Shown: positions 35,201-43,976 of the stretch, piece by piece
How positions within the stretch are numbered: the stretch's first letter is position 1
Layout: the number at the start of each line of letters is the position of its first letter
Origin: Flavobacterium sp. N3904
GTDB taxonomy: Bacteria; Bacteroidota; Bacteroidia; Flavobacteriales; Flavobacteriaceae
DNA length: 64,000 nt
Direction of reading: 5' to 3'
Assembly (NCBI RefSeq): GCF_025947305.1
Contig: NZ_CP110009.1
Location: 2,521,501-2,585,500, forward strand
The notes under the pieces: generated by a model
Told to the model about the DNA's origin: nothing
The model's input: the letters and a program-made list of their open reading frames with translations, nothing else
Database searches by the model: none
Program-made: the position numbers and the translations under genes

Positions 35201-35228
35201 AAACAGTCAACTGTTTATTTTAAACATC
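35201..35228. promoter_or_regulatory. Distal operator-like palindrome
   Basis: AAACAGTCAACTGTTT (35201-35216) is palindromic and continues ATTTTAAAC, so 35207-35224 repeats the CAACTGTTTAATTTAAAC that spans the two proximal operators with one base change. Confidence 0.45.
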
Positions 35229-35229
35229 G

Positions 35230-35703
35230 TTATAATTTCTCTTTAATTGGAATCCAGATTTCTTCTTCCGAATTGGGATCGTCTTTTTTATATTTTGCTC
35301 CCAATATTTCAAAATGGGGTCTATGGTCTAAATCGTATTTAGAGTTGGGAATCCAATTTCTGAAAATATAGTCAAAAATTTCAATGCTGTGCCCTTTATG
35401 TTCAAAAACGGCATAAAGCCCACCCGATAAAGTGAAAGATTCCATCTCTGTTGGTAAATTGTCAAACTTACTCACTTCAAGAGTAGCCAATTTTTCAAAA
35501 ATTGTATTGGGATTGAAAGTTTCAAAATAGGTTGCTTCATAGACTTGCACAGCGAAGAAATCTGAACTTTTGGTGTTTTTAATTTCGCTGCGTCTTGGCA
35601 TAAAACTTTTCCACAAATCTGCGGTTTTGTTGTTGGCAAGTGATGTTTGAATTCGTTTGCCAATTAATTTCTTTTCGGATATAATTTCAATTCTTGGAGT
35701 CAT
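35230..35703 (-). CDS. GyrI-like effector-binding domain protein
   Basis: The 157-residue product matches the stand-alone AraC effector-binding (GyrI-like) domain: PRIEIISEKKLIGKRIQTSL at the N-terminus, a central LEVSKFDNLPTEMESFTLSGGLYAVFEHKG, then IFRNWIPNSKYDLDHRPHFEIL near the C-terminus. Such domains bind small molecules; some act as independent sensors or enzymes. It has no DNA-binding domain of its own. It follows the GNAT gene by 10 bp at the end of the trp-region transcript. Confidence 0.85.
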   Translation of the reverse strand: MTPRIEIISEKKLIGKRIQTSLANNKTADLWKSFMPRRSEIKNTKSSDFFAVQVYEATYFETFNPNTIFEKLATLEVSKFDNLPTEMESFTLSGGLYAVFEHKGHSIEIFDYIFRNWIPNSKYDLDHRPHFEILGAKYKKDDPNSEEEIWIPIKEKL

Positions 35704-35713
35704 TTTAAATTAT

Positions 35714-36166
35714 TTATCGAATGGATTTTTTCAGGCAAACACTGGTTGCAACATTTTCATATTGACCATAATTTGGTATTATTTCATAACCCGATTTGAT
35801 GTATAATGCTATGGCTTCGGGATTGTTTGTACCGGTTTCTAGAACGAAACTGATATATTTGAGTTCACTTGACCAGACCTCCAATTCTTTTAGAATCAAA
35901 CTTGCTATTCCTTTTCCTCGAAAATCAGGAAGTACAAACATTCTTTTGATTTCAACTGTATTGGAATCAAATTGTTTGAAGGCACCGCAACCGATAGCTA
36001 TGTCATCCTGATAGCAAACTACGACATTATTGATTTTATCGAGTGTGTCATACTGAGCATAAAAATGATGGTCTTCGCCATCTTTAATTTTTAAAACTTC
36101 ATCGAGCAAAACGACAAGATTTTTAAAATTGATGTTGTCGGCTGTTGTTCGGGTTGTAGTTATCAT
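35714..36166 (-). CDS. GNAT family N-acetyltransferase
   Basis: The 150-residue product has the acetyl-CoA motif VEIKRMFVLPDFRGKGIASLILKELEVW (pattern R/QxxGxG/A seen as RGKGIA) and the C-terminal LETGTNNPEAIALYIKSGYEII. The acceptor is unknown. It follows trpA by 22 bp and precedes the GyrI-like gene by 10 bp; it is one of two unrelated GNAT genes carried in the trp region. Confidence 0.88.
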   Translation of the reverse strand: MITTTRTTADNINFKNLVVLLDEVLKIKDGEDHHFYAQYDTLDKINNVVVCYQDDIAIGCGAFKQFDSNTVEIKRMFVLPDFRGKGIASLILKELEVWSSELKYISFVLETGTNNPEAIALYIKSGYEIIPNYGQYENVATSVCLKKSIR

Positions 36167-36188
36167 TCCTTTTTTGCTTAAAGTTTAA

Positions 36189-36950
36189 CTATCGAATCCC
36201 TTTCACAAATTCCTCAATTTTACCAGTTCCATTTTCCGTCAAATGCGTGATAAATGCACTTCCAATAATCGCTCCTTTGGCATATTGTGTCGCTTGATTG
36301 AAGGTCTCGGCATTATTGATTCCAAATCCAATCACTTGAGGGTTTTTCAGATTCATGTCGGCTATACGTTTGAAATAGTCTTCTTGGGTACTACCAAAAC
36401 CGGATTGAGATCCTGTTACACTCGCAGAACTTACCATATATATAAAGCCACCTGAAACGCTGTCAATAAAACGAATGCGTTCGTCTGAAGTTTGTGGCGT
36501 AATCAAGAATACATTGATTAATCCATATTTCTCGAAAGTGGCTTTGTATTGTTCGGCATATACATCTACCGGAAGATCGGGAATAATTAAACCGTCAATT
36601 CCTATTTCGGCACATTTTTTACAGAAATTCTCGACTCCATATTGTAGCATCGGATTGAAATAACCCATAATGACTAGCGGAATTGTGACGCTTTGGCGAA
36701 TGTCTTTCAATTGGTCAAACAAAATTTGTGAGGTCATTCCATTATGTAAAGCTTGGGTTGAACTCGCTTGAATGGTTGGCCCATCCGCTAATGGGTCGCT
36801 AAACGGCAATCCAATTTCGATCATATCGACACCATTTTTTTCTAAATCCTGAATGATTTGTACAGTGTCATTCAAATTGGGATATCCAGCCGAAAAATAG
36901 ATGGAAAGTATTTTTTTGTCTTCTTGTAATTTTTGATTTATTCGGTTCAT
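36189..36950 (-). CDS. trpA: Tryptophan synthase alpha chain
   Basis: TrpA splits indole-3-glycerol phosphate to indole and glyceraldehyde 3-phosphate within the alpha2-beta2 complex. The 253-residue product shows YFSAGYPNLNDTVQ, the catalytic Glu in MIEIGLPFSDPLADGPTIQ, the catalytic Asp in DGLIIPDLPVD, and the phosphate-binding GFGI. Unusually it is separated from trpB by three genes unrelated to tryptophan synthesis and a structured intergenic element. Confidence 0.96.
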   Translation of the reverse strand: MNRINQKLQEDKKILSIYFSAGYPNLNDTVQIIQDLEKNGVDMIEIGLPFSDPLADGPTIQASSTQALHNGMTSQILFDQLKDIRQSVTIPLVIMGYFNPMLQYGVENFCKKCAEIGIDGLIIPDLPVDVYAEQYKATFEKYGLINVFLITPQTSDERIRFIDSVSGGFIYMVSSASVTGSQSGFGSTQEDYFKRIADMNLKNPQVIGFGINNAETFNQATQYAKGAIIGSAFITHLTENGTGKIEEFVKGIR

Positions 36951-37008
36951 TTTTAAAGTATTTTGTCTTTGGATTTTGAATCCTATAGTTGCGTTTTTAT
37001 ATTTTTAT

Positions 37009-37746
37009 TTAATCGTTTAGTATTTTACTACTCCAATCAGAATTTTTCTTTTCTACAAGCAGTAGTCCAGAACCCGAATCTTCCATTTGGGCAATCAATT
37101 CTCCTTTGTTGTTCCAAAATGCAGAACGGCCGCCTGATGGACTTCCGTAAGAGTCTCCTCCAAAATTAGCCATCAGCACATTCATTTGGTATTGTGAAGC
37201 ATAATTCTGTAACGATTCATGTGCTTTTGGAATCCCGTTTGGCGAAAAGAAAATACTGGCAATATAGATCGAACTATTGTTTTTGCTGGCATTTTCAGCA
37301 TGCTTTGGATGATCGATATCGGCGCAAATGGCACAGGAAATGCGCTCGTTTTCTATTTCGAGTATTGGATTGTAATCAAAGGAAGGTTGATAATATAATT
37401 CTTCTCCAGTATGAAGAAATTGTTTGGTATATATAGAAATTGTGTCATTAGGAGAAATACAAAATTCGCCCAAAAACAAGTCCGATTCTATTTGTATCGG
37501 TGCTCCTGCGATGATGGTAATTTTATTTTTGAAAGCTAATTTTTTTAAAAAATCCAATCGTGAATCATTTTTGGTAAAAGCCAATCGTGTGGCATCTTCT
37601 CTTTCATAACCAGTAATGGATAACTCCGGAAACACAAGTAGTTGCGCCCCGTTTTTTGCAGCCAATTCGATAAGGCGATAATGATCCAAAAGATTGGAAT
37701 CAATATCTCCGCGTTTGGGTTGGGTTTGAGCTGCTGCTAAAATCAT
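37009..37746 (-). CDS. Carbon-nitrogen hydrolase (nitrilase family)
   Basis: The 245-residue product has the family triad: E41 in FPELSITGYE, K108 in YTKQFLHTGEE and C141 in CAICADIDHP. The family hydrolyses amides or nitriles; the substrate is unknown. The sequence upstream on the minus strand is a low-complexity stretch of GATTTGCGATTT-like units. It lies 58 bp before trpA. Its place between trpB and trpA could suggest a metabolic link, but none is established. Confidence 0.87.
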   Translation of the reverse strand: MILAAAQTQPKRGDIDSNLLDHYRLIELAAKNGAQLLVFPELSITGYEREDATRLAFTKNDSRLDFLKKLAFKNKITIIAGAPIQIESDLFLGEFCISPNDTISIYTKQFLHTGEELYYQPSFDYNPILEIENERISCAICADIDHPKHAENASKNNSSIYIASIFFSPNGIPKAHESLQNYASQYQMNVLMANFGGDSYGSPSGGRSAFWNNKGELIAQMEDSGSGLLLVEKKNSDWSSKILND

Positions 37747-37830
37747 TTTAATTTACAATTTACGATGTTGGATGTACGATGTTTGATTTGCGATTTTTGA
37801 AATGGTTAATCAAATATCTAACATTGATTT

Positions 37831-38205
37831 TTATTTGGCACTATTAATTCGTGCTGTTTTTAATGATGAAACTATTATTGCTACAATTTCATTAGCTTCT
37901 TTTTTTAGTAATTCTATTTCTGGTTGAAATTCTGTATCTGTTTTTTCTAGAGCAGTAATGTCAAAAAGAATTTCAAGAAAGAAATGACTTTCATCGGCTT
38001 CTTCTTCAACTATTTTTAATTTATTAATGAAGTCTGCTGCTGATTTTGCTCTTTGTGAAGCTCTATAATTTGCACCAAAAGAACTGGAACATCTAATGAG
38101 TTGATTTACATAAGCATTATATTCTCTTGATTTTGGTAACTTAGAACAAAGAATCCAGCAATCAATTGCAAATTTCTTTGTTCTCTTTAGCATTATTTCT
38201 TTCAT
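37831..38205 (-). CDS. Four helix bundle protein (S23-like)
   Basis: The 124-residue product matches the small four-helix-bundle family first found in intervening sequences of 23S rRNA genes: FAIDCWILCSKLPKSREYNAYVNQLIRCSSSFGANYRASQRAKS, then KLKIVEEEADESHFFLEIL. The function of the family is unknown. There is no rRNA here; it sits among the genes inserted between trpB and trpA. The ATG at 38205 or the one four codons later could be the start. Confidence 0.85.
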   Translation of the reverse strand: MKEIMLKRTKKFAIDCWILCSKLPKSREYNAYVNQLIRCSSSFGANYRASQRAKSAADFINKLKIVEEEADESHFFLEILFDITALEKTDTEFQPEIELLKKEANEIVAIIVSSLKTARINSAK

Positions 38206-38326
38206 TTTCAGATATACAATTTATTAATTATGATTTTAAATGTTTGATAGACGGATTGCTTAATTTATGAGTGATTTTTTCAATAACATTTCAAAATATC
38301 GTATATCAAATATCTTAAATCGTCTT

Positions 38327-38647
38327 TTAGATCGCAGCACTATAAGCCCAAGCTTTTTGATTCGATTGCAATTGCACTTCCACGCGTTTGTAATGCTTGC
38401 CCTCGTATAAATCGGCTTGACGAAGTTCATTTACAGTTACTTCATACACTATTCCGTCTATAGTATCATCTGAATTTTCGGTTTCCATAATGATTGGATA
38501 ATGCACTATTCCGAATTCTTCTTCGATCTGAATTTCATTTAGTTCATAACCAATTAATGTTTCTGGAGTTCCTTGAAGAATACGCCCAAAAAGGTCTTCT
38601 TGAACATCTTTATCTTGTAAAGTTCCGTAAGCGAATAATTTTTGCAT
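38327..38647 (-). CDS. Gamma-glutamylcyclotransferase-like (AIG2/GGCT) protein
   Basis: The 106-residue product begins MQKLFAYGTLQDKDVQEDLFG with the substrate-loop motif YGTL, and has the catalytic Glu in ADLYEGKHYKRVEV. Members cyclise gamma-glutamyl or related amines to 5-oxoproline. The precise substrate is not known. It is the first gene after the trpB-trailing structured element. Confidence 0.88.
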   Translation of the reverse strand: MQKLFAYGTLQDKDVQEDLFGRILQGTPETLIGYELNEIQIEEEFGIVHYPIIMETENSDDTIDGIVYEVTVNELRQADLYEGKHYKRVEVQLQSNQKAWAYSAAI

Positions 38648-38704
38648 AAATTCTATATTTTGGAAATGTTAATTGTACCTGAATTTTAATTGTATACTTA
38701 GTGT

Positions 38705-38801
38705 GCGTTAGGGATGGAAGCGGCATCTTTTTTTGTCTCTTTTTAGAGATAAAAAAGATATAGCGTACAGCCCGACCCGACCTTTTTTGGGAGGGTAACG
38801 C
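38705..38801. ncRNA. Candidate structured RNA element, copy B
   Basis: GCGTTA (38705-38710) pairs with TAACGC (38796-38801); GGG (38711-38713) can pair with CCC (38771-38773); the inner stem pairs TCTTTTTTTGTCTC with GAGATAAAAAAGA. The conserved flanks AGCGGCATC and AAAGATATAGCGTACAGC match copy A at 30175. It lies directly downstream of trpB. Confidence 0.5.
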
Positions 38802-38814
38802 CAAAATTATGATG

Positions 38815-39996
38815 CTACAATTTAAAATAGTCTATATAGGTGTTCAAATCTTTGTCGCCTCTTCCAGAAAGGTTGATCACCACAATGTCGTCTTTTTTGA
38901 ACTTCATTTCGTCGAGAACAGCAAAGGCATGGGCACTTTCGATAGCTGGAATTATACCCTCCATTTTAGAGAGCTGCAATCCCCAATCCATAGCCTGTTC
39001 ATCGGTAATGGAGATGAATTGTGCTCTTCCGGAAGCAAACAAATGTGCATGCATTGGGCCAACCCCCGGATAATCAAGTCCCGCAGAAATGGAATACGGT
39101 TCGGTAATTTGACCGTCAGTGGTTTGCATCAAAAGGGTTTTACTTCCGTGAATGATTCCGATTTTACCCAAAGCCGAAGTTGCGGCACTTTCGCCTGAAT
39201 CAACGCCTAAGCCAGCAGCTTCAACGGCAATAATATTTACATCTGGATTGTCTAGAAAATGATAATAGGCTCCAGCAGCATTGCTTCCACCACCCACACA
39301 AGCAACTACATAATCGGGGATTTCACGGCCTTCTTTTTCCAGTAATTGTTCTTTTATTTCTTTTGAAATAACCGACTGGAAACGTGCCACCATATCGGGA
39401 TATGGATGTGGTCCCACGACTGATCCGATGATGTAATAGGTGTCGACTGGATTGTTAATCCAATCGCGAATGGCTTCGTTGGTGGCATCTTTTAGGGTTT
39501 TTGACCCCGAAAGAGCTGGACGAACTTCGGCACCGAGCATTTTCATTCGCGCCACATTGGGTGCTTGACGCTTGATGTCGATTTCACCCATATACACGAT
39601 GCATTCCAATCCCATCAAGGCACAAACAGTAGCTGTAGCTACGCCGTGTTGACCTGCACCCGTTTCGGCAATGATACGTTTTTTACCCAATCGTTTGGCT
39701 AGTAAAATTTGACCTATGGTATTGTTGACTTTATGCGCGCCAGTATGACACAAATCTTCTCTCTTGAGGTAAATTTTGGTGTTGTATTGTGCCGATAAAC
39801 GTTCTGCAAAATACAATGGAGTAGGGCGACCTACATAATCCTTTAAAAGGGCATCAAACTCCGCTTGGAACTCAGGATCTGCTGTGATTTTTAAATAATT
39901 CTGACGTAATTCTTCTACATTTGGATATAACATTTCGGGAATGTAAGCACCTCCAAATTCTCCGTAATACCCTTTTTCGTTGACGTTGTAACTCAT
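38815..39996 (-). CDS. trpB: Tryptophan synthase beta chain
   Basis: TrpB joins indole and serine using PLP. The 393-residue product starts [20 protein letters not shown], carries the PLP lysine in [15 protein letters not shown], the [10 protein letters not shown] loop, and the phosphate-binding [10 protein letters not shown]. It is of the usual TrpB1 length and pattern. It follows trpF by 23 bp and ends the contiguous biosynthetic part of the operon. Confidence 0.97.
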   Translation of the reverse strand: MSYNVNEKGYYGEFGGAYIPEMLYPNVEELRQNYLKITADPEFQAEFDALLKDYVGRPTPLYFAERLSAQYNTKIYLKREDLCHTGAHKVNNTIGQILLAKRLGKKRIIAETGAGQHGVATATVCALMGLECIVYMGEIDIKRQAPNVARMKMLGAEVRPALSGSKTLKDATNEAIRDWINNPVDTYYIIGSVVGPHPYPDMVARFQSVISKEIKEQLLEKEGREIPDYVVACVGGGSNAAGAYYHFLDNPDVNIIAVEAAGLGVDSGESAATSALGKIGIIHGSKTLLMQTTDGQITEPYSISAGLDYPGVGPMHAHLFASGRAQFISITDEQAMDWGLQLSKMEGIIPAIESAHAFAVLDEMKFKKDDIVVINLSGRGDKDLNTYIDYFKL

Positions 39997-40019
39997 TTTT
40001 TTTATTTTAAATGATGAAT

Positions 40020-40655
40020 TTAAATTTTAAATGCATCGATTATTTCAATTTTTAAATCCTTCAATCTTTTAATATCTTTTAACCCTGGTTCTATTTCAAA
40101 TTTACTATTTATATCGATAGCATAAAGCGGCAAATTGGTTTTCGAAATTTCTTTTACGCTATCTACTTCCTCAATTCCGATTCCACCACTAAGGAAGAAT
40201 GGTTTTGTAGAGGGGTACTTTTCTAATATTTTCCAGTCGAAAGTAGTACCATTTCCGCCAGGTAATTTTCCTTTGGTGTCAAAAAGGAAATAATCACAAA
40301 CGGATTCGTATGGTTTCAAAACGCTGAAATCAAAATTTTCGTCAGCCGAAAACACTTTGATGATTTCTATTGTTGTATCAAATTTAGTTTTTAATTCCGT
40401 ACAAAATTCTACCGATTCCTTACCGTGCAATTGAATGGCTTGTAAATCGTATTTGGCTATTTTTTCTTCAATTACAGAGATATTTTCATTGACAAAAACC
40501 CCAACTTTTTTAATTGATTTTGGTAAATCTGGCATATTTCCGTCAAAATAGCGAGCCGATTTTGGCCAAAATATGAATCCCATATAATCGGGTAGGAGCG
40601 AACCTACTTCGAGTATATTGTCGGGATATTTCATGCCACAGATTTTGAGTTCCAT
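40020..40655 (-). CDS. trpF: Phosphoribosylanthranilate isomerase
   Basis: TrpF catalyses the Amadori rearrangement of phosphoribosylanthranilate. The 211-residue product starts [13 protein letters not shown] with the conserved catalytic Cys in KICG, then [24 protein letters not shown]-type AIQLHGKES, and the catalytic Asp region [19 protein letters not shown]. The frame is open to 40676, but MELKICG is the family start. A short CGCAAGG-type low-complexity stretch separates it from trpC. Confidence 0.95.
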   Translation of the reverse strand: MELKICGMKYPDNILEVGSLLPDYMGFIFWPKSARYFDGNMPDLPKSIKKVGVFVNENISVIEEKIAKYDLQAIQLHGKESVEFCTELKTKFDTTIEIIKVFSADENFDFSVLKPYESVCDYFLFDTKGKLPGGNGTTFDWKILEKYPSTKPFFLSGGIGIEEVDSVKEISKTNLPLYAIDINSKFEIEPGLKDIKRLKDLKIEIIDAFKI

Positions 40656-40738
40656 TTTTTTTAAGTTAAACCGCAAGGCTCGCTAAGGAATAGCAAAGTT
40701 CGCAATGCTTTTTTATTCAATTCGTGATAATTTGTTTC

Positions 40739-41521
40739 TTATTTCAATTGCTCGATAAATTCTTTTGCCGCTTTTCCTGCATTGTCGGTTTTCATAAAGT
40801 TTTCTCCAATTAGAAATCCTTTGTAACCGTATGGTTTCAGTTCATTAATGGCTTCAATCGAACTGATACCGCTTTCGGAAATTTTTACGAAATCATCTGG
40901 AATTTTTGAAGCCAATTCTTTGCTGAAATCCAAACTTACTTCGAATGTTTTTAGATTTCTGTTGTTCACGCCAATCATGTCTAGCGTTGGCATAATTGAT
41001 TTTTCCAATTCTTCTAAGTTATGAACTTCCAATAATACTTCTAATCCTAAACTTTTTGCAAATTCAGATAATGATTTGATTTCTTCTCTAGTCAAAACTG
41101 CTGCGATAAGCAAAATCAAATCGGCACCGTGGGCTTTGGCTTCCAAGATTTGGTATTCATCTACTATAAATTCTTTTCGCAAAAGCGGAATGTTTACTGA
41201 GGCTCTTGCCAAAAGCAAATCATCTAGAGAACCGCCAAAATACTTTCCATCCGTCAAAACCGAAATCCCACAAGCACCGGCACTTTCGTATCCTTTTACA
41301 ACTTCTTCCACGGTGAAACTATAATTAATTTCAGCTTTGGAAGGCGAACGGCGTTTGTGCTCTGCAATAATTCCAGAGTTGCTGTTTCTTAAATTTTGAC
41401 TTAAAGAAATAGTTTTTTTACCAAATAAAACAGAAGTCTCCAATTGTGAAACTGAAATGATGGATTTTTTGATAACAACTTCTCTTTTTTTGTCAAATAT
41501 GATTTTATCTAAAATATTCAT
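40739..41521 (-). CDS. trpC: Indole-3-glycerol phosphate synthase
   Basis: TrpC closes the indole ring. The 260-residue product has the conserved IIAEHKRRSPSKAEI (catalytic Lys), SVLTDGKYFGGSLDDL, LLRKEFIVDEYQI, LIAAVLTREEI, LEVHNLEEL, IGVNNRNLKTFEV and ISESGI, the full set for this barrel enzyme. It is monofunctional; TrpF is a separate protein here. It follows trpD by 86 bp, in which there is an 18-bp inverted repeat. Confidence 0.97.
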   Translation of the reverse strand: MNILDKIIFDKKREVVIKKSIISVSQLETSVLFGKKTISLSQNLRNSNSGIIAEHKRRSPSKAEINYSFTVEEVVKGYESAGACGISVLTDGKYFGGSLDDLLLARASVNIPLLRKEFIVDEYQILEAKAHGADLILLIAAVLTREEIKSLSEFAKSLGLEVLLEVHNLEELEKSIMPTLDMIGVNNRNLKTFEVSLDFSKELASKIPDDFVKISESGISSIEAINELKPYGYKGFLIGENFMKTDNAGKAAKEFIEQLK

Positions 41522-41546
41522 TAATTTTTTATTTAAAGTTTTTTTT

Positions 41547-41595
41547 GTTTAAGGTTTAAAGTTGCACAACATTTCAACAACTTTAAACCTTAAAC
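41547..41595. repeat. Perfect 18-bp inverted repeat between trpD and trpC
   Basis: GTTTAAGGTTTAAAGTTG at 41547-41564 is exactly repeated in inverse at 41578-41595, with a 13-base loop. No T tract follows on the minus strand, so it is not a plain terminator. Confidence 0.75.
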
Positions 41596-41607
41596 TTTAA
41601 ACTATTT

Positions 41608-42600
41608 TTATTTACTTAGTTCTTGTAATTTTTTCAAAGCTAGAAAACCTTTTCCTGATAGTAAACTTTCTTTGGCTATTTGAAATCCTTCTAGAGTAGA
41701 GCATTTTGTAACGGTTGAAATTGCAATTCCTGCATTGGCACAAACCACGTTGTTTTGGGCTTCGTTTCCTTTTCCAGAAATAATATTCATAAACATTTCT
41801 GCCGATTCTTCGATGGTTTTTCCACCTTCGATTTCGTTTTGTTCCAAAAGGCGAACACCAAAATCAGCAGGATTCAATATTCCTTCTTTGGTGCTGGTTA
41901 TCATTTTTGTAGGGCCAGTCAAAGACACTTCATCATAACCATCTAGTGAATGTAAAATGGTGAAATTGACGGGAGTATTTTGGTACAAATAACTATACAT
42001 TCTAGCCAATTCGAGATTGAATACACCTACCAATTGGTTTTGTGGGAACGATGGATTTACCATAGGACCGAGCATGTTGAAAAAGGTTTTGACACCCAAT
42101 TCTTTTCGAATTGGACCCACATTTTTCATAGCAGGGTGAAACAAAGGAGCGTGTAAAATGGCAATTCCAGCTTTGTCGATGCATTTTTCCAGAAAATCAT
42201 TGTCGTTGCTGAATTTTACGCCCAATTTTTCCATTACGTTACTAGAACCAGAAATTGAGGAGACACCGTAATTCCCGTGTTTGGCTACTTTTATCCCGGC
42301 ACCCGCAGCAACAAATGAAGCTAAAGTCGAAATGTTGAAAGTATCTTTTCCATCCCCTCCAGTACCGCACAAATCGATGGTATTGTAATCGGATAAATCT
42401 ACTCGAATACACAATTCTAGGAGCGCTTCTCTAAATCCAGCTAGCTCTTCGATGCTAATGCTTCGCATCATATATACGGTCAAAAAAGCCGAAATCTGAC
42501 TTGGATTGTAACTCCCACTGGAAATATTAACCAATACGTTTTTGGCTTCCTCTTTCGAAAGAATTTCGTGATTTATTAATCTATTTAATATGTTTTTCAT
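41608..42600 (-). CDS. trpD: Anthranilate phosphoribosyltransferase
   Basis: TrpD joins anthranilate to PRPP. The 330-residue product shows DLCGTGGDGKDTFNIST, the PRPP-binding glycine loop, then AKHGNYGVSSISGSSNVMEKLGV and GPIRKELGVKTFFNMLGPMVNP, all typical. It is a separate protein, not fused to trpG. The two genes before it in the operon (GNAT and cytochrome c) are not tryptophan genes. Confidence 0.97.
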   Translation of the reverse strand: MKNILNRLINHEILSKEEAKNVLVNISSGSYNPSQISAFLTVYMMRSISIEELAGFREALLELCIRVDLSDYNTIDLCGTGGDGKDTFNISTLASFVAAGAGIKVAKHGNYGVSSISGSSNVMEKLGVKFSNDNDFLEKCIDKAGIAILHAPLFHPAMKNVGPIRKELGVKTFFNMLGPMVNPSFPQNQLVGVFNLELARMYSYLYQNTPVNFTILHSLDGYDEVSLTGPTKMITSTKEGILNPADFGVRLLEQNEIEGGKTIEESAEMFMNIISGKGNEAQNNVVCANAGIAISTVTKCSTLEGFQIAKESLLSGKGFLALKKLQELSK

Positions 42601-42691
42601 TTTTTTATAAAGATGCTAAGTGGCTAAGATTCTAATTTTTTTATTTATAAACAAACACTGCCAATTAAATACTGAAAACTGCCTACTTTTT

Positions 42692-43099
42692 TCAATGTTC
42701 ATTTCCTTGATAAATCCACATTGGCTCTGTATTTCCGGCACGTTCAAAACCATTTTTTTTATAAAAATCGACGGCTTTCCCATCGGCAGTAAGGATTTGC
42801 ATGTGGAAGTGATTGTATTTCTCTTGCATTTTATCAACAATCATTTTTCCAATTCCTCTTCCTTGATATTCTGGAAGAACCAATAAATGAGGATAGTATA
42901 CCGTTAAATGACCGTCGGAAATGGCATTTCCAAGTCCGACTAATTTTTTGTCTTCCCAAGCAGTTATCAATGTTTCAGAATTCAATAAACCATTGTATAA
43001 TTGAGTTGGTTTTTCAGCTGAACTCCATTCGTTTGCTTTATAAAGATTTAAAATATCTTCAATTTTCAACTCTGTTGTCTCAGAAATTGTAATATTCAT
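42692..43099 (-). CDS. GNAT family N-acetyltransferase
   Basis: The 135-residue product begins MNITISETTELKIEDILNLYKANEWSSA and has the motif A region YYPHLLVLPEYQGRGIGKMIV with QGRGIG, then FYKKNGFERAGNTEPM. It is a one-domain acetyltransferase of unknown substrate. It lies seven bases after the cytochrome c gene and 91 bp before trpD, inside the trp operon. Confidence 0.88.
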   Translation of the reverse strand: MNITISETTELKIEDILNLYKANEWSSAEKPTQLYNGLLNSETLITAWEDKKLVGLGNAISDGHLTVYYPHLLVLPEYQGRGIGKMIVDKMQEKYNHFHMQILTADGKAVDFYKKNGFERAGNTEPMWIYQGNEH

Positions 43100-43106
43100 T
43101 TTTGAG

Positions 43107-43937
43107 TTATATTTTATTTTTAGACATATATTTTAAATAGTCAACAATTTGCTGTGATTGTTGTTTGGTGATTCCCAATGTTGGCATTTTTACTTTGTGC
43201 CTGAAAGAAGCTGGATTGACAATATAATCTATCAATTCAGATTCTTTCCAATACTCAGTTACGCTTTTGGGGTAGTTTAACTCGGGTCCCATTTCGCCAC
43301 CTATTCCGTTTATCGCGTGGCACGTGATACATTGTTTTTGAAATAATACAAAGCCTTTCATTGCTTTCTTATCATCTTTTGGTTGTAAGGCTTCGATGTT
43401 TTTATTTTTTGAAACAAAGTGAAATTTTATAACATTATACGGCCATTTGTATTCTTGATTATCAGATGAAACTGATGTGTAAACCAAATAAAACGGGTCT
43501 GCATTCATCTCGTTTCCGTTTTTTATAATCTTTTCCCAATTGGAGCCTTTTGGGGCATCAACATCTTTGAATGCTAGATATGATTTGGCATTTAGGAATA
43601 ATTCTAAAGGCATTTCAGGTTTATAACCATCAATACATTCAAAAACAATTAGCGTGTTTTTTATGTTAACTTTTGATAAATCAATTTCATTTTTTAAAAG
43701 AAGCAATGCGTTTACGGCATGATATTTCTTTGTTTTGTGATAAACAGGGTCATTTACAATAGTGACAACAGTATCTTTTCCCAGTTTGTTTTTTGCTTGC
43801 AAAGCCAATAAATCCAATTCCATTTCGGGTTGGGTATTAACTATTGGCTTTATTTTTTGATCCTTTTGTTGGTTACAAGAAAGGAAGCAAAAAATAAAAA
43901 GGCAAGAAACTAAAAAATTGATTTTAACTGTTTTCAT
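43107..43937 (-). CDS. Lipoprotein with C-terminal cytochrome c domain
   Basis: The 276-residue product has a lipoprotein signal (Cys21 in FCFLSCNQQK), a middle region of about 150 residues of unknown type, and a C-terminal cytochrome c domain with one haem site CITCH at 193-197 and a likely axial Met in KMPTLG near residue 252. It should carry one covalent haem outside the cytoplasm. The middle part has some likeness to molybdopterin-free sulfite oxidase or nitrite-linked haem proteins only in general terms, so I give no role. It sits 39 bp after trpG. Confidence 0.82.
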   Translation of the reverse strand: MKTVKINFLVSCLFIFCFLSCNQQKDQKIKPIVNTQPEMELDLLALQAKNKLGKDTVVTIVNDPVYHKTKKYHAVNALLLLKNEIDLSKVNIKNTLIVFECIDGYKPEMPLELFLNAKSYLAFKDVDAPKGSNWEKIIKNGNEMNADPFYLVYTSVSSDNQEYKWPYNVIKFHFVSKNKNIEALQPKDDKKAMKGFVLFQKQCITCHAINGIGGEMGPELNYPKSVTEYWKESELIDYIVNPASFRHKVKMPTLGITKQQSQQIVDYLKYMSKNKI

Positions 43938-43976
43938 AATTTTTTTGACTGATTACTAATAACGGAACACTGAATA

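Noticed and set aside
41547..41595. Terminator inside the trp operon
   Set aside because: Strong stem but followed by an A tract, not T, in the transcribed direction.
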